DNA of 17,925 bases from an uncultured Bacteroidota bacterium (GCA_946480675.1 CAMLKS010000009.1:1-17925), one strand, 5' to 3'; positions 1-7,223 are shown, numbered from the stretch's first letter. Numbers and translations are program-made. Notes: generated by a model from the sequence alone, not told the origin.

Positions 1-26
1 TTCTACAGAAATAAAAACTTACTACA

Positions 27-215
27 ATGGCAGACGATAAAAATTTGAAAGGACAGCAGGACAGGCAACGCGTAGCCGGTGATGAGCCATATGAAGTGAA
101 CTACCTGGCACAGAAACACCACGTATCGGCGGAAGTAGTGAAACAAGCAATAGAAGCTGTGGGCAATGACCGCGAAGCTATCGAGGCCTATCTTTCTAAA
201 AACGGCAAAGCGTAG
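27..215 (+). CDS. DUF3606 domain small protein
   Basis: Complete 62-residue cytoplasmic protein with ATG start, charged and without signal peptide or membrane segment. The pattern of an N-terminal D-N-x-x-x-x-x-Q-D-R/Q-x-R-V stretch, then EVNYLAQKH and a helix-turn-helix-like segment ending in EAIEAYLSK matches the DUF3606 family, small proteins common in Bacteroidota and Proteobacteria and of unknown biochemical role. The family pattern is seen directly; no function is claimed. The start is preceded by an A-rich leader (ataaaaacttactaca), normal for this phylum. The next gene downstream is convergent, with a hairpin between them. Confidence 0.85.
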   Translation: MADDKNLKGQQDRQRVAGDEPYEVNYLAQKHHVSAEVVKQAIEAVGNDREAIEAYLSKNGKA

Positions 216-291
216 TTACTGTCAGTATTGTACATTTCTGTATCACACGAACCTGCAATGGCGGGGCTTTGGTGTTCCGATAAAACAATAA

Positions 292-313
292 AAGCCTTGC
301 AGAAGCAAGGCTT
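292..313 (-). terminator. Rho-independent terminator for the 347-901 gene
   Basis: Perfect 9-bp stem AAGCCTTGC / GCAAGGCTT with a 4-nt loop. Read on the minus strand it is followed by TTATTGTTTTA, so it best serves the minus-strand gene whose stop is about 33 bp upstream. It may also end the DUF3606 transcript from the other side. Confidence 0.75.
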
Positions 314-346
314 AGAGGATTACATATAAGGGATGGAAACAGAGAC

Positions 347-901
347 TTATTGCTGTGTAGCTGTATATACTACGTCTACCGTATAGGTGCCGGCGGGGTA
401 AGTGAAACCCGGCGCTGCTTTGTATTTCACAGAAAAGGTTTGGTTGCCGCCGTTGGTGCCATTGTGTATCAATGTCCAGGCGCTGGTGGTAAAGCTCAGG
501 TAATAGTCATCGCTGAAAGGCCATGCAATAGTACCGCCCGTATTATTGGCGTTGACCATGAGGCCTAGCGTGCCCCATACGGGCATTGTAGGTGCAGGTG
601 TGGTGCTGCCTGTATAGGTAAAGGTGGAAGTATTGGTCTTAACAGATACGCTAAAGCGTTTGTTGGAACGTACACGGATATCCTGTGCGGCAGATGTGAC
701 ACCATTTGCATAATCGTTCACGGTGCTGAAGTCCAGGTTTACAGCATTGCCGGTAGCGCTGTTGCTGTTCAGAAAAGTCATTTCTATAGCATTGTTCAGG
801 TTCAGGTTTGTAGTTTGGGTGGCGGTACTGCTAGTGTTTTGCGCAGTGGCAGCTAATGTGCTACCCAAGATGGCTACTGCGATGGTGAGTATTTTTTTCA
901 T
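347..901 (-). CDS. small secreted beta-rich protein, paralogue of 10311-10862
   Basis: Protein of 184 residues starting MKKILTIAVAILGS, with a clear signal peptide ending near ATAQ. The reading frame is open further upstream, but the start at 901 is chosen because the signal peptide begins there and the promoter -7 box (948-955) lies inside the would-be extension. The mature part alternates short beta strands with Thr/Ser/Asn-rich turns. It contains STVNDYANGV, a VRSN-K segment, a FTYTGS-TP motif, NNTGG, and a closing FSVKYKAAPGF-YPAGTYTVDVVYTAT. The same landmarks occur in the same order in the 10311-10862 product, so the two are paralogues. The closing strand resembles those of pilin-like or WxL-like beta-sandwiches, but I do not recognise a named family. 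Likely exported to the periplasm or surface. Its promoter carries LytTR-like direct repeats. Confidence 0.85.
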   Translation of the reverse strand: MKKILTIAVAILGSTLAATAQNTSSTATQTTNLNLNNAIEMTFLNSNSATGNAVNLDFSTVNDYANGVTSAAQDIRVRSNKRFSVSVKTNTSTFTYTGSTTPAPTMPVWGTLGLMVNANNTGGTIAWPFSDDYYLSFTTSAWTLIHNGTNGGNQTFSVKYKAAPGFTYPAGTYTVDVVYTATQQ

Positions 902-932
902 TTTTGTTTTGTTTGTTTGTTTGTTTGTTTGT
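902..932. repeat. GTTT tetranucleotide tract in the leader of the 347-901 gene
   Basis: Five tandem GTTT units (911-930) flanked by further T/G-rich sequence lie between promoter and start codon. The mRNA therefore carries an AAAC-repeat leader about 10 to 31 nt upstream of AUG. Such tracts can change length by slippage. The tract is complementary to the loop of the RNA at 8297-8434. Confidence 0.85.
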
Positions 933-947
933 GTTCGTTTGATAGTG

Positions 948-1030
948 CAAAGATGGTGCGTCGTTTCATTTGGAGCAATTATTTGCACCTTCTTAACAGG
1001 GCATTTATAACTGCTTAACAAGCACTTAAC
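948..1030 (-). promoter_or_regulatory. promoter P1 with GTTAAG direct repeats
   Basis: Read on the minus strand: GTTAAG half-sites at 1030-1025, 1019-1014 and 997-992 (11 and 22 bp apart, one and two helical turns), then 13 bp, ATTG (979-976) as -33 box, 20 bp, and CATCTTTG (955-948) as -7 box (consensus TAnnTTTG). The 22-bp repeat period next to the -33 box is the known layout of LytTR-family response-regulator sites (for example AgrA, ACAGTTAAG repeats). The promoter of 10311-10862 has identical spacings. The regulator itself is inferred; none with a LytTR domain is in the window. Confidence 0.7.
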
Positions 1031-1488
1031 GATGGTGTGATGATATGATAATGCCGGCGGGAATAGATAACTTAGGTTATGAACATTTAATTGTCTACCT
1101 TCACTAAAGTATAAGTGGCTATATTTTAAACAATTCGAAAACAGAGGGAACTAAAACGCTTTTATCATTTCCACACTTTAAGACTTGATAGAACGGCAGA
1201 AAGCTAGAGGGGGCGAGATTGCTGCCGGCAAATGGAAACTCACTTTAGCCTGATTTAACGCTGCATAGCGCCTGATAAGGAAGAATGTTACAAGAAGGCA
1301 ATTTCGGTTGCCTATTGAATAGGCCTTCAAGACAAATCTGCAAGACAAACAACTGACGACCCGTTAGATCGTAATCATGATGGCATGTATGCTTCTATGC
1401 TATTAGCAATAATGGCAAACCGGCTACCACGAGAGGTGCTACCAATGACTGTGGTGTAAGAACCTTTTTTCGTAACAGCTAAAAACCA
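1031..1488. other. gene-free interval
   Basis: No convincing ORF, promoter box or RNA gene was found. There is one short inverted repeat (AGGCAA/TTGCCT, 1296-1313) overlapping a second (CCTATTGAATAGG, 1311-1323) without a T tract. The promoter of the receiver gene should lie here, but no clear TAnnTTTG was seen. Confidence 0.5.
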
Positions 1489-1884
1489 ATGAAAATGAGA
1501 AAGCAAGTGCTATTAGTGGATGATGACAGGGAAGACCGCGATATTTTTTTAATGGCGCTGCGCGAAGCGGGCAATCTGTTTGATTGCCTTACCTGCAACA
1601 ATGGTGTAGAATGCCTGAAACTGCTGGAAAGCGGTTTGCAGCCCCATGCTATATTGACCGATATAAATATGCCGATGATGAATGGCTTTGAACTGGTAGC
1701 CAGCCTTAAAAAAAGGCCTGATTATCAACAAATACCCGTATTTGTTTTGAGCACATCGTCTAATCCTGATACAATTAAACAATTTCACCAGTTGGGGGCA
1801 GAGCAGTTTGTAACCAAGCCCACCAGCTTTCGTGCATTGGTCAATTTTATCCAAACGGCCTTTCAGATGCAGATGGCAACCTGA
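1489..1884 (+). CDS. single-domain response regulator (CheY-like receiver)
   Basis: 131-residue receiver domain with no output domain. Acidic pocket D11-D13 (VDDD), phosphoacceptor D58 in ILTDINMP, the conserved Ser/Thr at S88/T89 in VFVLSTS, and K110 in VTKP. The REDRDIF stretch after the acidic triad is typical of the Rcp1-like receivers often paired with hybrid or phytochrome kinases. It would take a phosphoryl group from a histidine kinase and pass a signal by protein contact rather than by DNA binding. No kinase is adjacent. ATG at 1489 or the in-frame ATG two codons later are both possible. Intact and full length for the family. Confidence 0.93.
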   Translation: MKMRKQVLLVDDDREDRDIFLMALREAGNLFDCLTCNNGVECLKLLESGLQPHAILTDINMPMMNGFELVASLKKRPDYQQIPVFVLSTSSNPDTIKQFHQLGAEQFVTKPTSFRALVNFIQTAFQMQMAT

Positions 1885-1967
1885 TATTTGTGAAAATACC
1901 GGTGTTTTTCACGGTGTATAATTAATTGTTCAGCAGTATTTTGTGAGCTTACATAAATAGGATAACT

Positions 1968-2933
1968 ATGAAAAAGCTCATTACAATTACGGCAGCTATT
2001 GCCATGATGGCTACTGCGGCCGATGCTCAGCAACTGATACCCCTTTCCAGCAGGCCAGTGGCAAGGAAAGTAAGTTCGACATTAAAGGTAAATTCTTCTA
2101 ACCAACTCGATTCGATACTGAAATCTGACCCGACGATAAATTTTGCTTTCGTAAAAGATTCGATAATAAAACTGTATAAAAACGTATTCAAAGAGGATAC
2201 GAGCCGTAAAGATGATGCAGACGTGCAATTGATTGGCATGGGTGGTCTTTCCAATCTTGAAAATATATCTGCTGCTGGTGGCAACCTATCGGTAGGCGTA
2301 ATGTTTAAAACATCGCCCCGTACCAATACCTACCTTATGTTCAATACCCGCACGGGTAGTACTGCGGATACCGCTTCTCTGGTGAAAACATTCCTGTTTC
2401 CCGATATTGCGCGTCGTGATTTTACAATGGGCATCGAATATATCAGCAGAATAGGTAACGACTTTCTCTTTATCCCATTTGTCGAGTTTTCGCTCAACCG
2501 TTACAAGGTGGGTAATGATTCTATGTCCAACAGCTTCCGCACTACCAGTGCCATTGCGGGCTTTAAGCTGGGCAAATCTTACAAGGTGAAGGTGGGTGAT
2601 GATATTAAAAAATTCGGTTTCAGCATCAATCCTTATTATAATATTATCAGTACCGATCCCAAATTCTTCAGCAACTATAATGATATGCTGGGTGAAAGCA
2701 ACCTGCCACCTACCTTTCATACACTGGGTGTGAATGCAGTACTGGATATAACACATGTATCCCTGTTTGCCAACATGAAGCAGGTGCTGAATACTACCAC
2801 TAATATTGCCAATGGCGACCTGAAGGGTTTTAATTATGTGATAGGCACGCTTATCAGCACCGATATACTGAAGTTTAAGCTGCATAATGAAAGCACCGGT
2901 GGCGGTGGTAATGATGCAGAAGATGATGAATAG
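1968..2933 (+). CDS. secreted protein of unknown function, possibly envelope beta-barrel
   Basis: 321 residues, starting MKKLITITAAIAMMATAADAQQ, a clear signal peptide. About residues 85-305 show strand-like alternation (SVGVMFKTS, TYLMFNTRTG, FTMGIEYISRIGNDFLFIPFVEFSLNRY, SAIAGFKLGKSYKVKVG, FGFSINPYYNI, ALGVNAVLDI, VSLFANMKQ, FNYVIGTLI). That would suit an outer-membrane beta-barrel, but the chain does not end in a typical aromatic residue. It ends in a Gly/Asp/Glu-rich tail (TGGGGNDAEDDE). I do not recognise a family. It is a single gene followed by a strong terminator shared with the convergent gene. Confidence 0.8.
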   Translation: MKKLITITAAIAMMATAADAQQLIPLSSRPVARKVSSTLKVNSSNQLDSILKSDPTINFAFVKDSIIKLYKNVFKEDTSRKDDADVQLIGMGGLSNLENISAAGGNLSVGVMFKTSPRTNTYLMFNTRTGSTADTASLVKTFLFPDIARRDFTMGIEYISRIGNDFLFIPFVEFSLNRYKVGNDSMSNSFRTTSAIAGFKLGKSYKVKVGDDIKKFGFSINPYYNIISTDPKFFSNYNDMLGESNLPPTFHTLGVNAVLDITHVSLFANMKQVLNTTTNIANGDLKGFNYVIGTLISTDILKFKLHNESTGGGGNDAEDDE

Positions 2934-2955
2934 CAGAACAATGACGAATTAATAA

Positions 2956-2987
2956 AAAAGGGCCGCAGCGAAAACTGCGGCCCTTTT
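2956..2987. terminator. bidirectional terminator
   Basis: Perfect 13-bp stem AAAAGGGCCGCAG / CTGCGGCCCTTTT with a 6-nt loop, A-rich on one side and T-rich on the other. It lies between two convergent genes and can end both. Confidence 0.92.
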
Positions 2988-3010
2988 GCATATATAGAAG
3001 TGATAGTGTA

Positions 3011-3769
3011 CTACATTTCGTCATCTTCTTCCTCTTCCTCATCATCTTCTTCGTCTTCGTCCATCTCATCCTCTTCCTCATCATCTTCTTCGTCTTCATC
3101 TTCTTCTGCCGCTTGTATATTGATGTCGTTCTCAGCTATCGCGGTCAGGTTTTCATCCGTATCTTTTTCTTCCTGCAGGGTCATGCCCAGTAGTTCCTTA
3201 GCATCTTCCAGTCCCAGTGTGCCGGCCAGTTGTGCCAGTCCGCCGTAGGTGGCTATTTCGTAGTGCTCTACTTTTTGTGCTGCCATTATCAGGGCTACAT
3301 CGCGCGTGGCAGTACCCTTTTCTGTTTCTTCAATTACGCTTTGTGCTTCCTTGGTAAGGCCTTCCATGGCATCGCATTTCTTGGCTTTGGCAGGTTCGCC
3401 CATTATTTCAAATACCTGCTCCAGGCGTGTTATTTGTTCTTCGGTTTGCGCCAGGTGTTCTTCAAAGGCAGTTTTCAATTCCTCAGATGTTGCAGCTTTT
3501 TGCATTTTAGGCAGTGCTTTGGTCAGGTGTTTTTCGGCCCAGTAAATATCCTTCAGGCTATCTATAAAAAACTCACGCAGCATGCTTTGGTCATCCATAG
3601 GTTGCATGCGCGATGCGCTTTTTTTAGCCGCTGCTTTTTTAGGTGCGGCTTTCTTAGCGGCTGCCTTTTTTGGCATAGCGCGTTTGGTAGCGGTGGCAGC
3701 TTTTCTCGGAGCTGATTTCTTAGCAGGTGTCTTGCTTTTTTTAGCAGCAGCTTTTTTTGCGGTTTTCAT
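3011..3769 (-). CDS. YciF-type (DUF892) ferritin-like protein with basic and acidic tails
   Basis: 252 residues in three parts. Residues 1-51 are Lys/Ala/Pro-rich (AAKKAAPKKAAAKK units), like the tails of histone H1 and of bacterial histone-like proteins. Residues about 60-215 match the DUF892/YciF ferritin-like four-helix bundle: FIDSLKDIYWAEKHL, EEHLAQTEEQ, KVEHYEIATYGGL, AKELLGMTLQEEKDTDENLT. Candidate metal ligands are E79, E104, H105, E168, H169, E171, E200 and E201. Residues 222-252 are almost only Asp and Glu. YciF-family proteins are known from stress regulons; a di-metal site is expected from the fold. The basic tail suggests binding to nucleic acid, the acidic tail suggests self-masking or metal or protein binding; both are inference. 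Single gene, no promoter recognised. The core is full length for the family. Confidence 0.9.
   Translation of the reverse strand: MKTAKKAAAKKSKTPAKKSAPRKAATATKRAMPKKAAAKKAAPKKAAAKKSASRMQPMDDQSMLREFFIDSLKDIYWAEKHLTKALPKMQKAATSEELKTAFEEHLAQTEEQITRLEQVFEIMGEPAKAKKCDAMEGLTKEAQSVIEETEKGTATRDVALIMAAQKVEHYEIATYGGLAQLAGTLGLEDAKELLGMTLQEEKDTDENLTAIAENDINIQAAEEDEDEEDDEEEDEMDEDEEDDEEEEEDDEM
3031..3097. repeat. in-frame 28-bp direct repeat encoding the acidic tail
   Basis: An identical 28-base stretch (CCTCTTCCTC to CGTCTTC) occurs at 3031-3058 and 3070-3097, a 39-bp period of 13 codons. The acidic tail of the DUF892 protein therefore arose at least in part by duplication and could vary in length without losing frame. 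Confidence 0.85.
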
Positions 3770-3929
3770 AAAGCGTATCGTTTAATTTTTTTTTGTGTAA
3801 ATGGAGATATGGAACACGTGTTAAAAACTTGTGCCACAATACATGATTTTTCTGTGAACGCAGGATAAAAACGGCTGGCACGACTTTTTACTACCTACCG
3901 TGCAGACGACCGATAAACACAGGGTAATT

Positions 3930-4742
3930 ATGAAACCGCACACAGATAATATGGCTTTGAGATGGTGGGTACTGGTGATAGCTATCGTAAACCCCGTCTT
4001 TTCTTACATAGCCAATGCTACCGGCATCACGCCCCGCAGCATTGCCGATGTATCTATGAAATATGATACGTACTTCATGCCCGCAGGCTATGCCTTTTCT
4101 ATCTGGGGGCTTATCTACCTGTCTTTCCTGGTATATGCCATTTACCAATTGCTGCCCGCACAGCGCCGCCGTACGGTGTATGACAGGCTGGCTGTGCCAT
4201 TTATAGTTACCAACCTGCTGGGCATGGGCTGGCAAATTGCTTTTACCAACGAACTGCTGACACTCGGCACCATCATCATAGCCGCTATGCTGGTGTGTTC
4301 CATCATACTATATGCTACGGTGCGCACCTGCATCATGCAGGAAATATGCATGTACTGGCTGTCGCTGCCATTCAGCCTGTATATGGGCTGGCTATCGGTA
4401 GCCAATATAGCCAATGCGGCTACATGGCTCACCTGGATGGGGTGGGATGGTGGCAGCCTTACACCCCTGCAGTGGGCGGTAGTGATGGTATTTTCAGCCG
4501 GAGGACTGGGCCTCGTCATCAGCCTGTATTTTAAAGACTGGGTATACCCGCTGGTGATAGCATGGGCGTGCTTTGCCATCAGCGTGAGCGCACAATTTAC
4601 AAGCCGCGTGCTGGCTACCGATTCGGTAATCGTGGCATTGCTATCCATGCTGTGTTCGGCAGCGGTGGGCGTATGGCAATACCTGCATTATAAGGCACAT
4701 CATATGATTCACACACGCAAACCGGGGCAACATGCTCATTAA
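3930..4742 (+). CDS. TspO/MBR-related tryptophan-rich membrane protein
   Basis: About 270 residues with several hydrophobic segments. The motifs MPAGYAFSIWGLIY and, later, PFSLYMGWLSVANIANAATWL resemble the P-x-W/F-x-x-W and YxGW-type segments of TspO/MBR (translocator protein) relatives. It is longer than the usual 150-170-residue bacterial TspO and fits the extended relatives seen in Bacteroidota, which lie in the inner membrane. TspO proteins bind porphyrins and sterol-like ligands; whether this member does is not known. The frame opens at a GTG at 3900, but ATG 3930 (MKPHTDN) or ATG 3951 is more likely. The downstream 32-residue membrane peptide starts 16 bp after its stop, probably on the same transcript. 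Confidence 0.8.
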   Translation: MKPHTDNMALRWWVLVIAIVNPVFSYIANATGITPRSIADVSMKYDTYFMPAGYAFSIWGLIYLSFLVYAIYQLLPAQRRRTVYDRLAVPFIVTNLLGMGWQIAFTNELLTLGTIIIAAMLVCSIILYATVRTCIMQEICMYWLSLPFSLYMGWLSVANIANAATWLTWMGWDGGSLTPLQWAVVMVFSAGGLGLVISLYFKDWVYPLVIAWACFAISVSAQFTSRVLATDSVIVALLSMLCSAAVGVWQYLHYKAHHMIHTRKPGQHAH

Positions 4743-4758
4743 AAACAATTCTATAACG

Positions 4759-4857
4759 ATGAACAAGGTAGTAAGTATACTGGCGATATTTTTTATGGTA
4801 GCATGGCTGCTGGTGGTGTTTGGTACTACCTGTATGGCATTTTTCAGGGTGTTGTAA
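4759..4857 (+). CDS. 32-residue single-span membrane peptide
   Basis: ATG at 4759 opens a 32-codon frame ending in TAA. The product begins MNKVVSILAIFFMVAWLLVV and ends TTCMAFFRVL: one Lys near the N terminus, then a continuous hydrophobic span and one Cys. It starts 16 bp after the TspO-like gene with an A-rich leader (aaaaacaattctataacg), so it looks like the second gene of that operon. No family is recognised. Small membrane peptides encoded next to a transporter or receptor often act as partners; that is inference here. Being so short, it could be chance, but the hydrophobic profile and spacing argue for a real gene. Confidence 0.55.
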   Translation: MNKVVSILAIFFMVAWLLVVFGTTCMAFFRVL

Positions 4858-4926
4858 ATTCATGCATTTGCATATACTGAGCACGTGGGAAATGTGTTAT
4901 ATTTAAGTAATACACACCTGTTTGCT

Positions 4927-6051
4927 ATGCGTGCCTTTTTATGCTTTATACTGTTATCAACTACCATTGCTGCTTATGCTCAGCGTAATGAATTAGGATT
5001 TGGTGGCGGTTTTTTTCAGCCGGTTACTTCTATGGCAAGAACTGCTAACTATAGCGCATATCGTGGCGGTGTAGGTTATCTCCTGTTCGATCATAACTTC
5101 AATCGCAAACCAAGGAACTTATTTCTTTCTGTTGGTGTGCGGGCCAATATGTTCATCTTTAAAGAAAAGGACACAAGGAATAGGGATAAGATAAATCATG
5201 TATGGCCAATGATAGCTGTGCCGGTAGGGCTGCATTACCGGTCGCATACGGCAGGCAATAGCTTGCGTTTTGGTGTAGCTATAGGGCCTTCGGTTTCCAT
5301 GTTTCCGGGGGCTGATGACGCAAGCGGTGCTGTGGGCGGACTGGCAGAAGCATATGCTGGATATACCTTAAACCATACTACCTTCTCTGTACGTGGTATA
5401 AGGCCGTTGGCAGCGTTTACATCTGAAACACGCAATCAATATAAAGGCACGGCACTTTCCCTGGATGTGAAATTTGACATTGCGGGCAGTGCAGGAAAAC
5501 GACCTGCGCAGCGCGACAGTGTAGTTATAGCACGCAAAAAGAATAACCCTAAGGCAGAAGCGGGAGTAGCATACGGTATATATTTCCCCTTCAACAGGCA
5601 GCCATCCAGTGGCAGGGAAAAATATCCTGAACCCGGCACCGCCGGCATACTGATGATAGAAGGCGTATTCGATAGGAAAGACCGCGGGCTGCACTTTATG
5701 ATTGGGGCTAACCTGCAAGGGTTTTGGGGCGATGGTGGTAATATATTGAGTCTGGGCGGCCGTTTGGGTGGAGGCTATACATTGCCTGCTGGCAGTAGCA
5801 GGATAAGGATAGGTGTGCAGGCCGGCCCACAGGTAACGGCATCTAAAAAATATATGGAAAATGCAGGCTGGCTTCAAGCCGATGCCTATGCCAATATACT
5901 AATAGCACAAAGGGCTTCCATCGGCGCACGCTATATACTACCATTAAATGCAATGATAGGCTCTGTACTAACAGAAAATGGCCGCCTGTGGGCGGACTAT
6001 AACCTGCAGGGTATTATGCTGGAATGTAAATGGCGTGTAAGCCGTAAATAA
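4927..6051 (+). CDS. outer-membrane beta-barrel protein with two repeated halves
   Basis: 374 residues from ATG 4927, whose product MRAFLCFILLSTTIAAYAQ is a clean signal peptide. The frame is open back to a GTG at 4885, which would place 14 polar residues before it and is rejected. The mature chain has many amphipathic strands and reads as an outer-membrane beta-barrel. Residues 21-185 and 209-371 align with each other: FNRKPRNLFLSVG with FDRKDRGLHFMIG, LRFGVAIGPSVS with IRIGVQAGPQVT, GLAEAYAGYTL with WLQADAYANIL, GTALSLDVKF with GIMLECKWR. A Lys/Arg-rich linker (about 189-208) separates them. The protein is thus an internal duplication: either two small barrels or one larger barrel. No specific function is recognised. 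Confidence 0.8.
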   Translation: MRAFLCFILLSTTIAAYAQRNELGFGGGFFQPVTSMARTANYSAYRGGVGYLLFDHNFNRKPRNLFLSVGVRANMFIFKEKDTRNRDKINHVWPMIAVPVGLHYRSHTAGNSLRFGVAIGPSVSMFPGADDASGAVGGLAEAYAGYTLNHTTFSVRGIRPLAAFTSETRNQYKGTALSLDVKFDIAGSAGKRPAQRDSVVIARKKNNPKAEAGVAYGIYFPFNRQPSSGREKYPEPGTAGILMIEGVFDRKDRGLHFMIGANLQGFWGDGGNILSLGGRLGGGYTLPAGSSRIRIGVQAGPQVTASKKYMENAGWLQADAYANILIAQRASIGARYILPLNAMIGSVLTENGRLWADYNLQGIMLECKWRVSRK

Positions 6052-6171
6052 TACATATTGCGCAACACACCCTATTAATTGTCGTATTTACACAGCGTGC
6101 ATGCGTACAAGCTGCTCTAATTTTACAACTGCAAAAACACAATATTCTTTACGTTTTAAAACAGTTGTACT

Positions 6172-6570
6172 ATGAAAAAGATACGCATTCTCTATTGGTT
6201 GTTTACAGGCTTATTTGCCTTTATGATGCTGGGCTCTGCCATACCCGATATTATAGTAATGCCCATGGCTGTAGAGGGCATGCATGGGGCATTGGGTTAT
6301 CCTATCTATTTTATTCCATTTATAGGCGTAGCCAAGCTATTGGGCGTGATAGCCATATTGGTGCCGGGTTATCCCCGTATTAAGGAATGGGCATATGCCG
6401 GCCTGATGTTCGACCTGCTGGGCGCTACCTATTCCCTGATAGCTGTGGGCGGTGGTGGCATAGGCGATTTTGCCTTCATGGCGTTGCCTATAGGTTTAGG
6501 TATCTTGTCTTATGTACATTATCATCGCATCAGCAGGGCCCGGCTGGCTGCTGCTGTGCTGGCTCATTAA
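6172..6570 (+). CDS. DoxX-like family membrane protein
   Basis: 132 residues with four hydrophobic segments (about 8-28, 45-66, 72-92 and 96-116). The pattern LYWLFTGLFAFMMLGSAIPD, then GYPIYFIPFIGVAKLLGVIAIL, then P-x-IKEWAYAGLMFDLLGA is that of the DoxX-like family (DoxX_2), inner-membrane proteins of unclear role. The YdeI-like gene follows after 14 bp, so both are likely on one transcript. Start ATG 6172 with AT-rich leader. Full length. Confidence 0.88.
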   Translation: MKKIRILYWLFTGLFAFMMLGSAIPDIIVMPMAVEGMHGALGYPIYFIPFIGVAKLLGVIAILVPGYPRIKEWAYAGLMFDLLGATYSLIAVGGGGIGDFAFMALPIGLGILSYVHYHRISRARLAAAVLAH

Positions 6571-6584
6571 TTAATAAGTGAATT

Positions 6585-7037
6585 ATGTCTGCTATCACAT
6601 TCAAAGCAAATATGCACCAAACGGGCAATAACGTAGGTATAGAAGTGCCCGAAGCCATTGTAGAAAAACTGGGGGCAGGCAAACGCCCCAAAGTGAAGGT
6701 AACAGTAAATGGTTATACCTATCGAAACTCCATAGCATCGATGGGTGGAAGGTTCCTGATATCTGTAAGTGCCGAGGTGCGCAAGCATACCGGTATAAAA
6801 GGTGGGGAAAAGCTGGATGTAACACTGGAGCTGGATACGGAACCGCGTGAAGTAACACTGCCGGATGACTTTAAGAAGGCATTGCATAAGAATGCAACCG
6901 CACGTACATTTTTCGAAAGGCTTTCTTACAGTGCACAGCAACGCTATGTATTGCCCATAGGCGAAGCAAAAACAGAAGAAACACGCAACCGCAGGATAGA
7001 AAAAGCGATAGCCGACCTGGAAGCGGGCAAAAAATAA
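6585..7037 (+). CDS. YdeI/OmpD-associated family protein (DUF1905 + C-terminal helix domain)
   Basis: 150 residues, cytoplasmic. Residues about 1-85 form the DUF1905 beta-barrel-like domain (ITFKANMHQTGNNVGIEVPEAIVEKLGAG...VTVNGYTYRNSIASMGGRFLISVSAEVRK). Residues about 92-150 match the bacteriocin-protection YdeI/OmpD-associated helix domain (LPDDFKKAL, FFERLSYSAQQRYVLPI, TEETRNRRIEKAIADL). E. coli and Salmonella relatives are linked to resistance to polymyxin and to porin-associated phenotypes; the molecular activity is unsettled. Second gene of a likely operon with the DoxX-like gene. Its stop codon overlaps the first bases of a bidirectional terminator. Confidence 0.88.
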   Translation: MSAITFKANMHQTGNNVGIEVPEAIVEKLGAGKRPKVKVTVNGYTYRNSIASMGGRFLISVSAEVRKHTGIKGGEKLDVTLELDTEPREVTLPDDFKKALHKNATARTFFERLSYSAQQRYVLPIGEAKTEETRNRRIEKAIADLEAGKK

Positions 7038-7148
7038 ACCCCGGGCGATACCGGGGTTTCATTACATATGAACTATAGAAAACACACTCGAAGTTGAAAA
7101 AAGGTTGCGACCCTTATACAGCACTGGTTCTATCTCTTCGCAACCTGT
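7029..7148 (-). ncRNA. structured small RNA, copy C (about 120 nt)
   Basis: Starts just downstream of promoter PC and ends at an intrinsic terminator. Its 5' part holds a perfect 9-bp stem AGGUUGCGA (7146-7138) / UCGCAACCU (7110-7102). The 3' part (7092-7057) is nearly identical to copy B and leads into the terminator. The sixth stem pair is G-C here (7141/7107) and A-U in copy B (7504/7468). A terminator pair is A-U here (7057/7038) and G-C in B (7420/7401). Both are compensatory changes that preserve pairing, which argues for a functional RNA. No ATG-initiated ORF matches the conserved part in this copy. Start and end are estimates from promoter and terminator positions. The family is not one I recognise. 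Confidence 0.65.
7036..7059. terminator. terminator shared by the YdeI-like gene (+) and RNA C (-)
   Basis: Stem AAACCCCGG / CCGGGGTTT (9 bp) with a 6-nt loop. On the minus strand it is followed by ATTTTTT, the classic form. On the plus strand it starts at the stop codon of the YdeI-like gene, with TTTC after it. Confidence 0.85.
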
Positions 7149-7150
7149 AC

Positions 7151-7183
7151 CAAAGGTAGTATGCTGCCACGCCCTGTTCCAAA
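7151..7183 (-). promoter_or_regulatory. promoter PC
   Basis: Minus strand: TTTG (7183-7180), 21 bp, TACCTTTG (7158-7151), a perfect TAnnTTTG -7 box with the right -33 box. The same geometry recurs at PB and PA. Confidence 0.85.
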
Positions 7184-7223
7184 TAATAGACGTGAATGCA
7201 TAGCTTACTGGGGTAAATAAGAA

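Noticed and set aside
347..1021. Longer 224-residue version of the 347-901 protein
   Set aside because: The first 40 residues would be encoded by the promoter boxes and the tetranucleotide tract; the signal peptide starts at 901.
1296..1323. Overlapping small inverted repeats before the receiver gene
   Set aside because: Stems of 5-6 bp without a T tract or promoter context; within what chance would give.
3000..3248. Plus-strand ORF rich in poly-serine
   Set aside because: It is the shadow of the acidic tail codons (GAA/GAT/GAC) of the DUF892 gene on the other strand.
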